Shown here piece after piece: positions 1-6,965 of a stretch of DNA of 23,925 bases; within the stretch, counting starts at the first letter, position 1; each line of letters opens with the position of its first letter. A program made the translations under genes and the position numbers. Source of the stretch: Myxococcales bacterium (GTDB lineage: Bacteria; Myxococcota; UBA796; SXON01); contig SHYX01000061.1 in NCBI GenBank assembly GCA_009692585.1, positions 1 through 23,925 on the forward strand. Direction: 5' to 3'. The notes beneath the pieces are model-generated. The model was not told the origin of the DNA. It ran no database searches and saw only the letters and a list, made by a program, of their open reading frames with translations.

Positions 1-80
1 CCCTCGTAGGCTGGCCAGTTCTGCACCCGGTACTTCGTCTTGTACTTCGGCGTCACCCGGCTCCTCGTTCGCGCGGCCAT
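1..80 (-). CDS. IS5-like transposase, N-terminal fragment cut by window edge
   Basis: The minus strand opens with ATG at 80 and reads without a stop to the window edge, giving 26 codons. The peptide contains KYKTKYRVQNWPAYE. A basic start followed by a K-Y-[KR]-V-x-N-W-x-x-Y motif is the usual N-terminus of DDE transposases of the IS5 group, which cut and paste insertion sequences. The catalytic DDE domain would lie outside the window, so it cannot be judged whether the element is intact. A weak purine-rich stretch (GAGAG) lies about 8 nt before the ATG. I could not identify a terminal inverted repeat or target duplication. The family call rests on this short motif only. Confidence 0.65.
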   Translation of the reverse strand, partial: MAARTRSRVTPKYKTKYRVQNWPAYE

Positions 81-386
81 CGGCAATCTCTCGTCCCGTC
101 GAGGGTAACCGGCCGCGCTCGGCGCCCGGGCGAGCCATGCACCAACGCCATACAGCGCTGGTTACACGTGGAGGCCGTCCGCGCCCCGCGCGCCGAGCTT
201 CACGCGCCGGTGGCCTTGGGCTGGATACCCCGGGTCCCACGCTGGACCTCCCGACCGCAGCCAGACCCGGCGAGCGGCGGCGGCCGCCCTCCAAGCTGCG
301 ACCAGGCTGCGACCCCAGCCCAAACCGCGCCAAAAAAACAAAACGCCCGCCCCAGCTTTACCCCAGGTACGAGCGCCCGTTTTTTA
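81..386. other. Intergenic stretch between transposase start and tRNA-Thr
   Basis: No convincing gene is seen here. Open frames in this stretch are Arg/Pro-rich and lack family motifs. The right part holds A-rich and T-rich tracts (331-337 and 380-385) on the 3' side of the tRNA, but they are not preceded by a stable inverted repeat. The stretch should contain the outer end of the insertion sequence and the 3' flank of the tRNA; the boundary cannot be set from one copy. Confidence 0.5.
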
Positions 387-461
387 TGGAGCCGAAGATG
401 GGATTTGAACCCACGACCTGCTGATTACGAATCAGCTGCTCTACCCCTGAGCCACTTCGGC
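387..461 (-). tRNA. trnT: tRNA-Thr (anticodon CGT)
   Basis: Read on the minus strand, the 75 nt fold into a complete cloverleaf. The acceptor stem is GCCGAAG/CTTCGGC, the D-stem GCTC/GAGC, the anticodon stem GCTGA/TCAGC with loop TTCGTAA, the variable loop AGGTC, and the T-stem GTGGG/CCCAT with loop TTCAAAT. The anticodon CGT decodes the threonine codon ACG, which is common in GC-rich genomes. The discriminator base is U and the 3' CCA is encoded (387-389). The 3' end faces the partial transposase gene. Confidence 0.97.
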
Positions 462-523
462 GGCGGCCCGCGCTCTATGCGCGGTGGAACCCCTCGTCAA
501 GCGTTCTCGGGGCGGGTACCCGG

Positions 524-1795
524 CTACGCGTTCGCGAAATCGGTCAGGTGAGCGCGGGCTTCATCCACGATCACCGCCGGCTCGACATGGCCGCGGAGCG
601 CCTCGCGGATGCTGACCCGCCGGTGGATGACCTCGTCCAGGTACGCCCGTTCGGCGCCGCCCGCCAGCGGTGCGTAGGTGCCCGCGCGGCCGACCGGAGT
701 GACGTTCAGTTCGCCGAGCGCCAGCGCCAAGCGACGCACCCGCGCGGCGGTGGTGGTGACCCAGACGGGGTGGTGATCGGCGACCCGCTGCACGCGGGCG
801 CCCACCGAGTCGACGTCCGTCGCCACCTCACGGATCGCGGTCTCGGCCGCGCCCACGATGGCCCGATCATCCGCCGTCCACAGGGGATCGCCATCCTCCA
901 CCGCCATCTGCACCGTCACCGTCCCCTGCAAGGCGCCGCTGCCCGGGAAGAGCCCGTGGCGCACCACCCGGAACGCCTGCCCCGGCCCGTCGACCACATG
1001 GGTGATCCACGGCAGTCCGGCACCGCCAGCGAAGGTGACCTCGAGCGCGTGCCGCATTCGCAGCCAACCGACCTCGGACGCGAGCCCGGACGGCGCCGCG
1101 TCACCCAAGAGCGCCACCACCCTCGCCGGCGGCAGGTCCACATAGACCTCACCCTCGACGTCGCCGCTGGACAGGTGCACGACACCCGCAGCGAGACCGA
1201 TGACATCGACGCCGCGGACGACCTCGACGCCCTGCAGGAGCGCGGCCAGCTCCGCCGCACGACCGCCCGCGGGACACGCACGGATGCCACCCGCCGCGGC
1301 CCCGTGCACGGCCCGCGCCACATTCGCGCTGACGCCCTCGGCGCTGCCGAACCTGCGCTCGCAGTACGGCTCGAAAAGCCGCGCGAACAGCGGCTCGCCG
1401 TAGTGCTGCACCACCCAGTCGCGATAACTCCGTCGTTCGTGCCCGCCACCGATGAGGCGCGCCAGCTCGCTGTTGATGCGGGTGCGACCCCACGCCGCCA
1501 GCGCCGGAGCGACCTGCGTGACCGGGAGGAGCGTCGGCAGGACCGCCCGCGACAGGGGCAGCGCGTGCACCCTCCCACCGACGCAGATGCCAGCCGTCAT
1601 CCCGTGAACGGCCCGCCAGCCCGCCGGCACGGACTCGAAGCGCTCGAAACCCGTCCCGACCGGGATGTCAGGGTGGGCGAGGCCGCCGAGATGAGGGCCC
1701 TCCTGCACCAGGAGCACCGAGCGCCCCGCCGCACGGAGCGCGGCCGCCGCCCGCACCGCCCCGATTCCCCCGCCGACGACTACTGCATCCGCCAT
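524..1795 (-). CDS. FAD-dependent oxidoreductase (protoporphyrinogen oxidase / UDP-galactopyranose mutase-like fold)
   Basis: A 423-residue protein. The ATG at 1795 is chosen because it starts directly at a Rossmann dinucleotide-binding segment: VVVGGGIGA at residues 5-13, then an acidic residue at 32 after the second strand, and GGLA at 37-40. A GGAG ribosome-binding site lies 9 nt upstream. Earlier in-frame starts (1852, 1972) only add a non-homologous extension. Residues 122-150 (SYRDWVVQHYGEPLFARLF, then the EPYCERRFG part) match a segment typical of amine-oxidase-like enzymes related to UDP-galactopyranose mutase and HemG-like oxidases. The C-terminal part (LNVTPVGRAGTYAPLAGG) corresponds to the final FAD-contacting region. 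Substrate unknown. No signal peptide or membrane segment is seen. The gene stands alone and is divergent from the repeat-protein gene. Confidence 0.75.
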   Translation of the reverse strand: MADAVVVGGGIGAVRAAAALRAAGRSVLLVQEGPHLGGLAHPDIPVGTGFERFESVPAGWRAVHGMTAGICVGGRVHALPLSRAVLPTLLPVTQVAPALAAWGRTRINSELARLIGGGHERRSYRDWVVQHYGEPLFARLFEPYCERRFGSAEGVSANVARAVHGAAAGGIRACPAGGRAAELAALLQGVEVVRGVDVIGLAAGVVHLSSGDVEGEVYVDLPPARVVALLGDAAPSGLASEVGWLRMRHALEVTFAGGAGLPWITHVVDGPGQAFRVVRHGLFPGSGALQGTVTVQMAVEDGDPLWTADDRAIVGAAETAIREVATDVDSVGARVQRVADHHPVWVTTTAARVRRLALALGELNVTPVGRAGTYAPLAGGAERAYLDEVIHRRVSIREALRGHVEPAVIVDEARAHLTDFANA

Positions 1796-1886
1796 TCGAG
1801 CCAACTCCGCCCCGGGCCTAATCCCCAGTCGCAGAATTCGCGAGGTCGTCATCCGCGCGCACCCCGCCGAGAGTACACTTCGGCGC
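1796..1886. promoter_or_regulatory. Divergent promoter region
   Basis: These 91 bp separate two divergent start codons, so both promoters probably lie here. On the plus strand TACACT (1874-1879) resembles a -10 box and ends 7 nt before the ATG at 1887. There is no Shine-Dalgarno motif before that ATG, which would fit a leaderless or near-leaderless transcript. No clear -35 box is visible at the matching distance. Confidence 0.3.
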
Positions 1887-4800
1887 ATGTCTGAACAGTC
1901 CCATCGGCCCCAGACCAACCCCTCGCCCGCCGTCGAGACCCCCGCGGTCGGGCCCGCCACCAGCCAGGACAAACGCGTGGCGGCCAGCGGAGCCGGCGGC
2001 GGCGGGAACGCCTACGCCGCGTCGATGGCGCCGCCCCCGGCTGCGGAACCGCCAGGAGAGCCAGGCTTTTTCGATCGACTCGGCGCGTTGACCGGTTCCA
2101 CCCACGTCAAGACGCTCATGGGCAAGAGCGGCCAGGGTGTCACGTGGGACGACTCGGACAAGTCCGCGAATCACCCCAACGTCGACAAGTGGGGCAACGA
2201 CCGCATCCGCCTTCCGAAGCTGCGGATCTCGTCCGTCCAGACCGCGGCGCTGTCGGCCGGGGCGGTCAGCGCCGACGGGATCGACCTGAACGAACGGGAC
2301 AGGTCCAAGGAGGGCAAGTTCGTCGCCGATCTCGCCGTGCCCACGGCCGGCGCCAAGGACGTGGTCTCGACCTCGCCGGCGGTCAAGGCGTCGGGCATCG
2401 AACTGGCGGGGGTCAAGGTGCGCCGTGAGTTCGCCGGTGACACGCTGACGGACTTCTTCACCAAGCCGGGAACGACCTCCGTCGAGGTCGCGACCGCGAA
2501 GTTGAGCGGATTCACCGGCGCCGGCGTGGATGCCGGCGCGGTGAGCGCGGCCGGGTTGAGCGGGTCCACCGATGGCACGAGCGCGCACTTCGCCGCCACC
2601 ACTGCGCACGTCGACAAACTCTCGGCCAACGGCGCCACCGCGGCCACGGCCGACGCCCGGGGCCTCAGGGGCAGCGTGGGCCCCGAGGGGGGCGAACTGA
2701 GCGCCGCTTCGTTGGAGGCGGGCACGGTCGATGCGGCCGGGGCGCACTTCGTGAAAGTCGGCACCCACGGGCTCAACGTGAAGGCCGGTGGCGGAACGGT
2801 CTCGGCGTCGGCCGCCCAGGTCGACGTCGCCGGCGCCAGCGGGACCAACGGCTTCGCCATCCAGTCGTGCGTCGCGACCGATGCATCGCTCTCCTCCGCG
2901 GCCGACCGGACCAGCCTGGGGGCCAAGGCGGTGCGCGTCAACGGCCTCGCCGCCGGCGGCGCCAGCGCGGCGAGCGCCGAGTTCGACAACGCGTCGTTGG
3001 GCATCGGCGGGGACGCCGTCAGCGGGACGGCCGATCGCGCCCGCGCCCGCGACGTGACCTCCGCGGCCGGCACGATCGGGCAGGTCTCGGCCGAGGGCAC
3101 CCGCTTCAGCACCCGGAATGGCGACACCCAGCTGTCGTCCACCTCGTTGCGAGGGGCCGACCTCGACGTCGGCGGCATGCACCTCGACACCGTCGGCGCG
3201 CAGGGGGTCGACGTCGGCCTCGGCGCCAACGCGGCGCACGTGGGGATCGGCGCGCTCGAGGGCCAGGGCTTCACCGCGGCCGGCGTCACCGCGGCGAAGC
3301 TCTCGGCGGCGGGCGTCTCCGTCGACCAGACCGACAAACTCCGCGTCGCCGCGAAGTCGCTGGCGGCCGACGACGTGAGCGTGGGCGGCGTCCACGGCGA
3401 GCGCATCGATGGGAGCAACGTCACGGCGACCGTCGGGGCCGGCGGCGCCTCGACCGCAACCGGTACTGTGGACGCGTTGAAGGCTACCGGCCTCCGCTCG
3501 GGACAGACCGCCCTCGCCGACCTGTCCGTGCAGGCCGGCACCTACGCCGCGGGGGCCGACGGTCACGCCTTCGGCGCGGGGGCCGTGTCGGCAAACGGCC
3601 TCGCCGGCGCCGACCTGTCCCTGGCCACTGCCACCGCGGCCAACGCCAAGGTGCGCATCGGCAACGGGAGCGTCGACGCCAGCGCCGACAAGCTCGGCAC
3701 CACCGAGCTGCAGGCCGGTCAGCTCAAGGCCGGAACGCTGTCGGCCACCGGCGCCAAGATCCGCGCTGCCGACGGCGGGGTCACCGCCAGCGCGGCGACG
3801 GCCGACGCCTCGAAGATCAAGGCCGGCACGGTCAGCATCGCCGACGCCCACGCGCAGGGGCTCACCGTCGGCGTGGGCGCCCAGGGCACCGACGGCAGCG
3901 CCCGCAAAGCCACGCTGAATGGCCTCGTGGCGGGGGACGTGGCGCTCCGCAGCACCGTGGCCTCGGACGCGAAGCTGCACGTCGGCGCCGGGGGAGTCAC
4001 CGGCGGCGTCGGCAGCGCCCAGCTGGCGGGGGTTTCGATGCCGGGGGTCACCGCGGAGTCGGCGAAGGTCGGCGGCGGCACGTTCGCGACCGGCGCGGGC
4101 GGGACCAGCGCGTCGGCCGATACCCTCTCCGCCAGCTCGGTCAAGGCCGGCGGGCTGGCGGCCCGGTCTGCGGACGCCAAGAACCTGGCGCTGGCGCAGA
4201 ACGCCGCCAAGGGAACCGCCTCAGCCAGCGCCACCTCCGCGGGCGCTACCGGCGTCAGCTACCAGAGCGGCGCCACCCGTACCACCGCCGACGCGATCAA
4301 CTCGGGCAAGCTCACCCACAGGCAGACCGGCGCGCACTCCACGACCGAGAGCGCCGGCCTCACCGCCCAGGGCGTCAAGGTCAGCACCTCCGGCAGCGGG
4401 GGCGGGGGCGGCGACCTCACTCGGCAGGTGGCCGGCCTCGTCGGCTCGGCGGACCTCAAGGCGTCGGTGCCGCTCAACCCCCAGACGTCCGGGTCGGGCA
4501 CCAAGAGGATGACCGTCAAGGAGGGCACCACCGCGTATGTCGAGGTGCAGGTGCGCGGTGGAAAGCTGGTCCCGGCCAACACCAAGGCCAGCTTCTCCAA
4601 GCCGCTGGACACCTGGGGCTGGACGAGCGTGCCGGGGGTCTACATGAGCCCCGAAGGCAAGCTCTACGCCACGGTGGACGGGCTCTGGGACTCCGATCTC
4701 ACCGACGCGGTCAACAAGAGCCTCGGCCAGACCGGCGACGTGGTGCCGCTTCGGGTCTCCGATCTTCTGGCGTCGAAGGGCGGCCCCAGCGGCGGCACGC

Positions 4801-5117
4801 CGATGGCGGACATGAGCGAGCTCAAGGTCAAGGGCAGTGTGGGGCTCACCCGCGGCCGAATCCAGACCGACGGCATCAGCGCGACGCTCGGCGCCGGGCC
4901 GGGCGCCAACGTCGCCCAGGTCGAAAAGGACGGTGACCGCTCGTTGAGCGTCGCGTTCTCGAAGCTGCTCCTCGACGCGTTCGGGGTCGAGACCGGTGGG
5001 GCCAAGGTGGACGTCAAGAGCGTGCAGGCGAACGGCGCCACCGGCGCCCACGTGGGCGAAAAGACCACGGTCGGCGCCGCGAGTGTGACGACCGGGAAGG
5101 CCACGCTCACGCGCTGA
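1887..5117 (+). CDS. Large Ala/Gly/Ser/Thr-rich repeat protein, predicted beta-solenoid
   Basis: A 1076-residue protein I cannot assign to a named family. Residues 1 to about 75 are Pro/Ala/Gly-rich and look disordered, with no signal peptide. A short segment follows (FFDRLGALTGSTHVKTLMG). From about residue 106 to 838 it consists of degenerate repeats of roughly 33-40 residues. A working consensus is L-x-A-x-x-L-x-A-G-x-L-S, then small residues, then A-K-[VI]-x-x-G-x-G-G-V-x-A-S-A. The regular spacing of hydrophobic, small and glycine positions suggests a parallel beta-helix. After a Gly5 linker, residues from about 846 to the end are less repetitive and contain an aromatic patch (DTWGWTSVPGVYMSPEGKLY). 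It faces rsmD downstream with a 96-nt gap and is probably monocistronic. Long N-terminal low-complexity leaders are also seen in cargo of extracellular contractile injection systems, but no such genes are here, so that role is speculation. Confidence 0.75.
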   Translation: MSEQSHRPQTNPSPAVETPAVGPATSQDKRVAASGAGGGGNAYAASMAPPPAAEPPGEPGFFDRLGALTGSTHVKTLMGKSGQGVTWDDSDKSANHPNVDKWGNDRIRLPKLRISSVQTAALSAGAVSADGIDLNERDRSKEGKFVADLAVPTAGAKDVVSTSPAVKASGIELAGVKVRREFAGDTLTDFFTKPGTTSVEVATAKLSGFTGAGVDAGAVSAAGLSGSTDGTSAHFAATTAHVDKLSANGATAATADARGLRGSVGPEGGELSAASLEAGTVDAAGAHFVKVGTHGLNVKAGGGTVSASAAQVDVAGASGTNGFAIQSCVATDASLSSAADRTSLGAKAVRVNGLAAGGASAASAEFDNASLGIGGDAVSGTADRARARDVTSAAGTIGQVSAEGTRFSTRNGDTQLSSTSLRGADLDVGGMHLDTVGAQGVDVGLGANAAHVGIGALEGQGFTAAGVTAAKLSAAGVSVDQTDKLRVAAKSLAADDVSVGGVHGERIDGSNVTATVGAGGASTATGTVDALKATGLRSGQTALADLSVQAGTYAAGADGHAFGAGAVSANGLAGADLSLATATAANAKVRIGNGSVDASADKLGTTELQAGQLKAGTLSATGAKIRAADGGVTASAATADASKIKAGTVSIADAHAQGLTVGVGAQGTDGSARKATLNGLVAGDVALRSTVASDAKLHVGAGGVTGGVGSAQLAGVSMPGVTAESAKVGGGTFATGAGGTSASADTLSASSVKAGGLAARSADAKNLALAQNAAKGTASASATSAGATGVSYQSGATRTTADAINSGKLTHRQTGAHSTTESAGLTAQGVKVSTSGSGGGGGDLTRQVAGLVGSADLKASVPLNPQTSGSGTKRMTVKEGTTAYVEVQVRGGKLVPANTKASFSKPLDTWGWTSVPGVYMSPEGKLYATVDGLWDSDLTDAVNKSLGQTGDVVPLRVSDLLASKGGPSGGTPMADMSELKVKGSVGLTRGRIQTDGISATLGAGPGANVAQVEKDGDRSLSVAFSKLLLDAFGVETGGAKVDVKSVQANGATGAHVGEKTTVGAASVTTGKATLTR
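2205..4400 (+). repeat. Protein-level degenerate repeat array (about 20 units of 33-40 residues)
   Basis: The array is visible in the translation rather than as DNA identity. Clear units include DKLGTTELQAGQLKAGTLSA followed by TGAKIRAADGGVTASAA, then ASKIKAGTVSIADAHAQGL, then NGLVAGDVALRSTVASDAKL followed by HVGAGGVTGGVGSA, and DTLSASSVKAGGLAARSADA. Each unit alternates hydrophobic and small residues, with a Gly-rich turn before an A-S-A stretch. Unit boundaries and number are estimates by eye. Confidence 0.6.
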
Positions 5118-5213
5118 CGGGCGGCGCCGCGGCTCGGGGCTGCCGGGGCCCTCAAACGGCGCGGCGGCGTGGGGGTCGCGGGGATGGGGAGAGCCGCCGC
5201 GTTAGCCTCGCCG

Positions 5214-5732
5214 ATGATCAAAATCACCGGCGGCGCGCTGCGCGGGCGCGTGCTCCCCGCCGAGGTTCCCGAAGGCGTGCGCCCCACCAGCTCCAGGGCG
5301 CGGGAGGCGCTGTTCTCGATCGTAGGCCAGGACCTGTCGGGGGTCAGCTTCCTCGACGCCTTCGGCGGGGCGGGCGCGGTCGCGCTGGAGGCGGCCTCGC
5401 GAGGCGCGGCGCCCGTCACCGTCTTTGAGCGCGCTCCCGTCGCGCTCGCAGCCGTCGCTGCCAACGCCAAATCGCTCAAGACGTCGCTCGACGTGCGCGC
5501 CGGAGACACCGCCACGCTTTGCCGCGATGTGCGCGCGGATATCGTCTACCTGGACCCCCCGTACGACGACGACATCGGGAGTTGGATCGCCCGGTTGGCC
5601 CCGTGCGCCATCCAGGTGCTCGTGGCCGAAGGGCGCAAGGGCTCGTCCTTTCCAGCGGTCGCGGGCCCACTGCCGCTGGACCGGATTCGCACCTACGGAG
5701 ACGCGAGTCTGGCGGTCTACCGGGTGAGGTAG
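5214..5732 (+). CDS. rsmD: 16S rRNA (guanine966-N2)-methyltransferase RsmD
   Basis: This 172-residue protein has the usual RsmD length and layout. It transfers a methyl group from S-adenosylmethionine to N2 of G966 of 16S rRNA during small-subunit assembly in the cytoplasm. Visible motifs are the N-terminal ITGGALRGRVLP (4-15), RPTSSRAREALFSIV (23-37), the AdoMet-binding loop FLDAFGGAGAVALEAASRGA (47-66), an acidic residue after strand 2 (E72), and the catalytic DPPY (114-117). The ATG at 5214 is preferred because it starts at the family N-terminus. GTG 5169 and ATG 5184 lie upstream in frame and would add residues unlike the family. No good ribosome-binding site is seen close to 5214. The gene is convergent with the deiminase gene. 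Confidence 0.9.
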   Translation: MIKITGGALRGRVLPAEVPEGVRPTSSRAREALFSIVGQDLSGVSFLDAFGGAGAVALEAASRGAAPVTVFERAPVALAAVAANAKSLKTSLDVRAGDTATLCRDVRADIVYLDPPYDDDIGSWIARLAPCAIQVLVAEGRKGSSFPAVAGPLPLDRIRTYGDASLAVYRVR

Positions 5733-5765
5733 GAGCGTCCGCGTCCCCGCCCCGCCCCGCCGAGC

Positions 5766-5778
5766 GGGCCGCCGGCCC
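5766..5778. terminator. Small GC hairpin between convergent genes
   Basis: GGGCC-GCC-GGCCC forms a 5-bp stem with a 3-nt loop in the 70-bp gap between rsmD and the deiminase gene. It has no T tract on either side, so it is at best a weak or factor-assisted terminator for either gene. Confidence 0.3.
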
Positions 5779-5802
5779 AGGGGCGCCCCCCCCCGACCCC
5801 CC

Positions 5803-6960
5803 TCACCGCGGCTGATCGCTGGTGTGGCAATGAACCCCGCCGCCCGCGTACCAGCTCGCCAGCATGGGGATCACCCGGATGTCGCGACCCGGAAACCACT
5901 CCCCCAACTGCAGCTGTGCCGCGGCGTCCGCCGGCCCGTCGCCGAAGCCAGTCGCGATGACAAAGTCGTTGCCCACCAACCAGTTCATGTAGTCGGTGTC
6001 GAGGTCGACGCCGCGATACCGCACCGAGGTCTGGAAGGGCCAGCGGATCACCTCCAGCCCCGCCTCCGAAAGCGCGATGGCAGCCGCATCGTAGATGATG
6101 TCGTCGTGACCGCCGGGCTCGCAGACGCTCCGGGCGGAGCAGTCCGCGACGACGATGCGCTCGGCGTCGATGAACCGCGAGATCCCGTCGATGTGACCGC
6201 CGGTGAGGTCGCCCTCGGGCACCCCTTCGACGATGACCACCCGGGTCACGCCGAAGCGGGACTCCATGATCCGTGCCGCCTGCTCCCGGGTCATCCCGGG
6301 GTTCCGATTGGGATCGCCGATGGTGGACCAGTTGAGCACCACCGTGTCGAGGCCGTTGAACTCCAGGTTCCCCCGCTCGTGCACCCACTTCACCGCGTCG
6401 ACCGGGAGGCCGACCAGCGCACCGATCGCGGCGGGAACCACGTCGTCGTCGGCAAAGGCGATGTCCCCGAACGCGCCACCCCACCCGTCAAAACCCCAGT
6501 CCTGGATGCGCACGGCGCCGTCCTCCTCGACGTAGACCGGCCCGTTGTCGCGGATCCAGGCGTTGTCGTTGGGGATGTCGTGCCAGCTGATGGTGAAGCC
6601 CGCCGCGGAGGCGGCGCCGGCGATCACCTCGGAAGACAGCCCCCCATCGGCCGCCAGTGAGGCCTCGGCCGCGCCGCGCGTCGGCGTGTCGTGCACCAGC
6701 AGGTGCACATCCTCGTAGTCCAGCACCGCGGCGACGATCCGCGCCATGTCGGCCTCGTAGGCCTGTTCGTAGCGCCGGTTCCATTGGATCCAGATCGCGG
6801 CCTGGGGCTCCCACTCCGCGGGGACGCGCCGCCTCGGGGCGTCGCCAGTGTCGCCAGTGTCGCCAGTGTCAACAACGTCGGCGCTGTCGCGACAGCGTCC
6901 GCCGGGGCAAGCGTCGCCCTCTTCGTCCACACAAGCCAGGAGCACCATCCAGAGGGGCAT
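5803..6960 (-). CDS. Exported lipoprotein of the agmatine deiminase / bacterial peptidylarginine deiminase family
   Basis: A 385-residue protein. Residues 1-10 (MPLWMVLLAC) form a short lipoprotein signal with lipobox LLAC. An acidic linker with DTGDTGDTGD follows at 31-40. The catalytic domain begins at PAEWEPQAAIWIQW (47-60). Expected guanidine-modifying residues are all present: Asp138 in WIRDNGP, His256 and Asp258 in TGGHIDG, and the nucleophile Cys378 in GGGVHCHTSDQP close to the C-terminus. Family members hydrolyse agmatine to N-carbamoylputrescine, or, in the secreted Porphyromonas type, deiminate peptide arginine to citrulline. Which substrate is used here cannot be told. Agmatine deiminases are normally cytoplasmic, so the lipoprotein signal is unusual; the signal is short and lacks a basic n-region. 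The start lies 5 nt after the CotH-like gene's stop, so translation is probably coupled. Confidence 0.85.
   Translation of the reverse strand: MPLWMVLLACVDEEGDACPGGRCRDSADVVDTGDTGDTGDAPRRRVPAEWEPQAAIWIQWNRRYEQAYEADMARIVAAVLDYEDVHLLVHDTPTRGAAEASLAADGGLSSEVIAGAASAAGFTISWHDIPNDNAWIRDNGPVYVEEDGAVRIQDWGFDGWGGAFGDIAFADDDVVPAAIGALVGLPVDAVKWVHERGNLEFNGLDTVVLNWSTIGDPNRNPGMTREQAARIMESRFGVTRVVIVEGVPEGDLTGGHIDGISRFIDAERIVVADCSARSVCEPGGHDDIIYDAAAIALSEAGLEVIRWPFQTSVRYRGVDLDTDYMNWLVGNDFVIATGFGDGPADAAAQLQLGEWFPGRDIRVIPMLASWYAGGGVHCHTSDQPR
6841..6870 (-). repeat. Short in-frame tandem repeat encoding Thr-Gly-Asp linker
   Basis: The 9-bp unit gtcgccagt (plus-strand reading) occurs three times in a row followed by gtc. 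On the minus strand it encodes Asp-Thr-Gly repeats just after the lipid-modified cysteine of the deiminase. It uses ACT for Thr, unlike the ACC-based repeat at 8336-8452. Confidence 0.85.
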
Positions 6961-6965
6961 GGGCC

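Noticed and set aside
331..386. T-rich tracts after the tRNA as an intrinsic terminator
   Set aside because: The flanking GGGCG sequences are direct, not inverted, repeats, so no stem forms before the T tracts.
387..461. Attachment-site duplication of the tRNA 3' end
   Set aside because: I found no second copy of the tRNA 3' sequence within the window.
548..1894. 448-codon open frame on the plus strand
   Set aside because: It is antisense to the oxidoreductase gene and Arg/His/Pro-rich; the minus strand carries the Rossmann motif.
1818..3980. 720-codon open frame on the minus strand opposite the repeat-protein gene
   Set aside because: Its translation is Gly/Arg/Ala/Val-rich without motifs and mirrors the repetitive, GC-biased plus-strand gene. 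It is an antisense frame typical of high-GC DNA.
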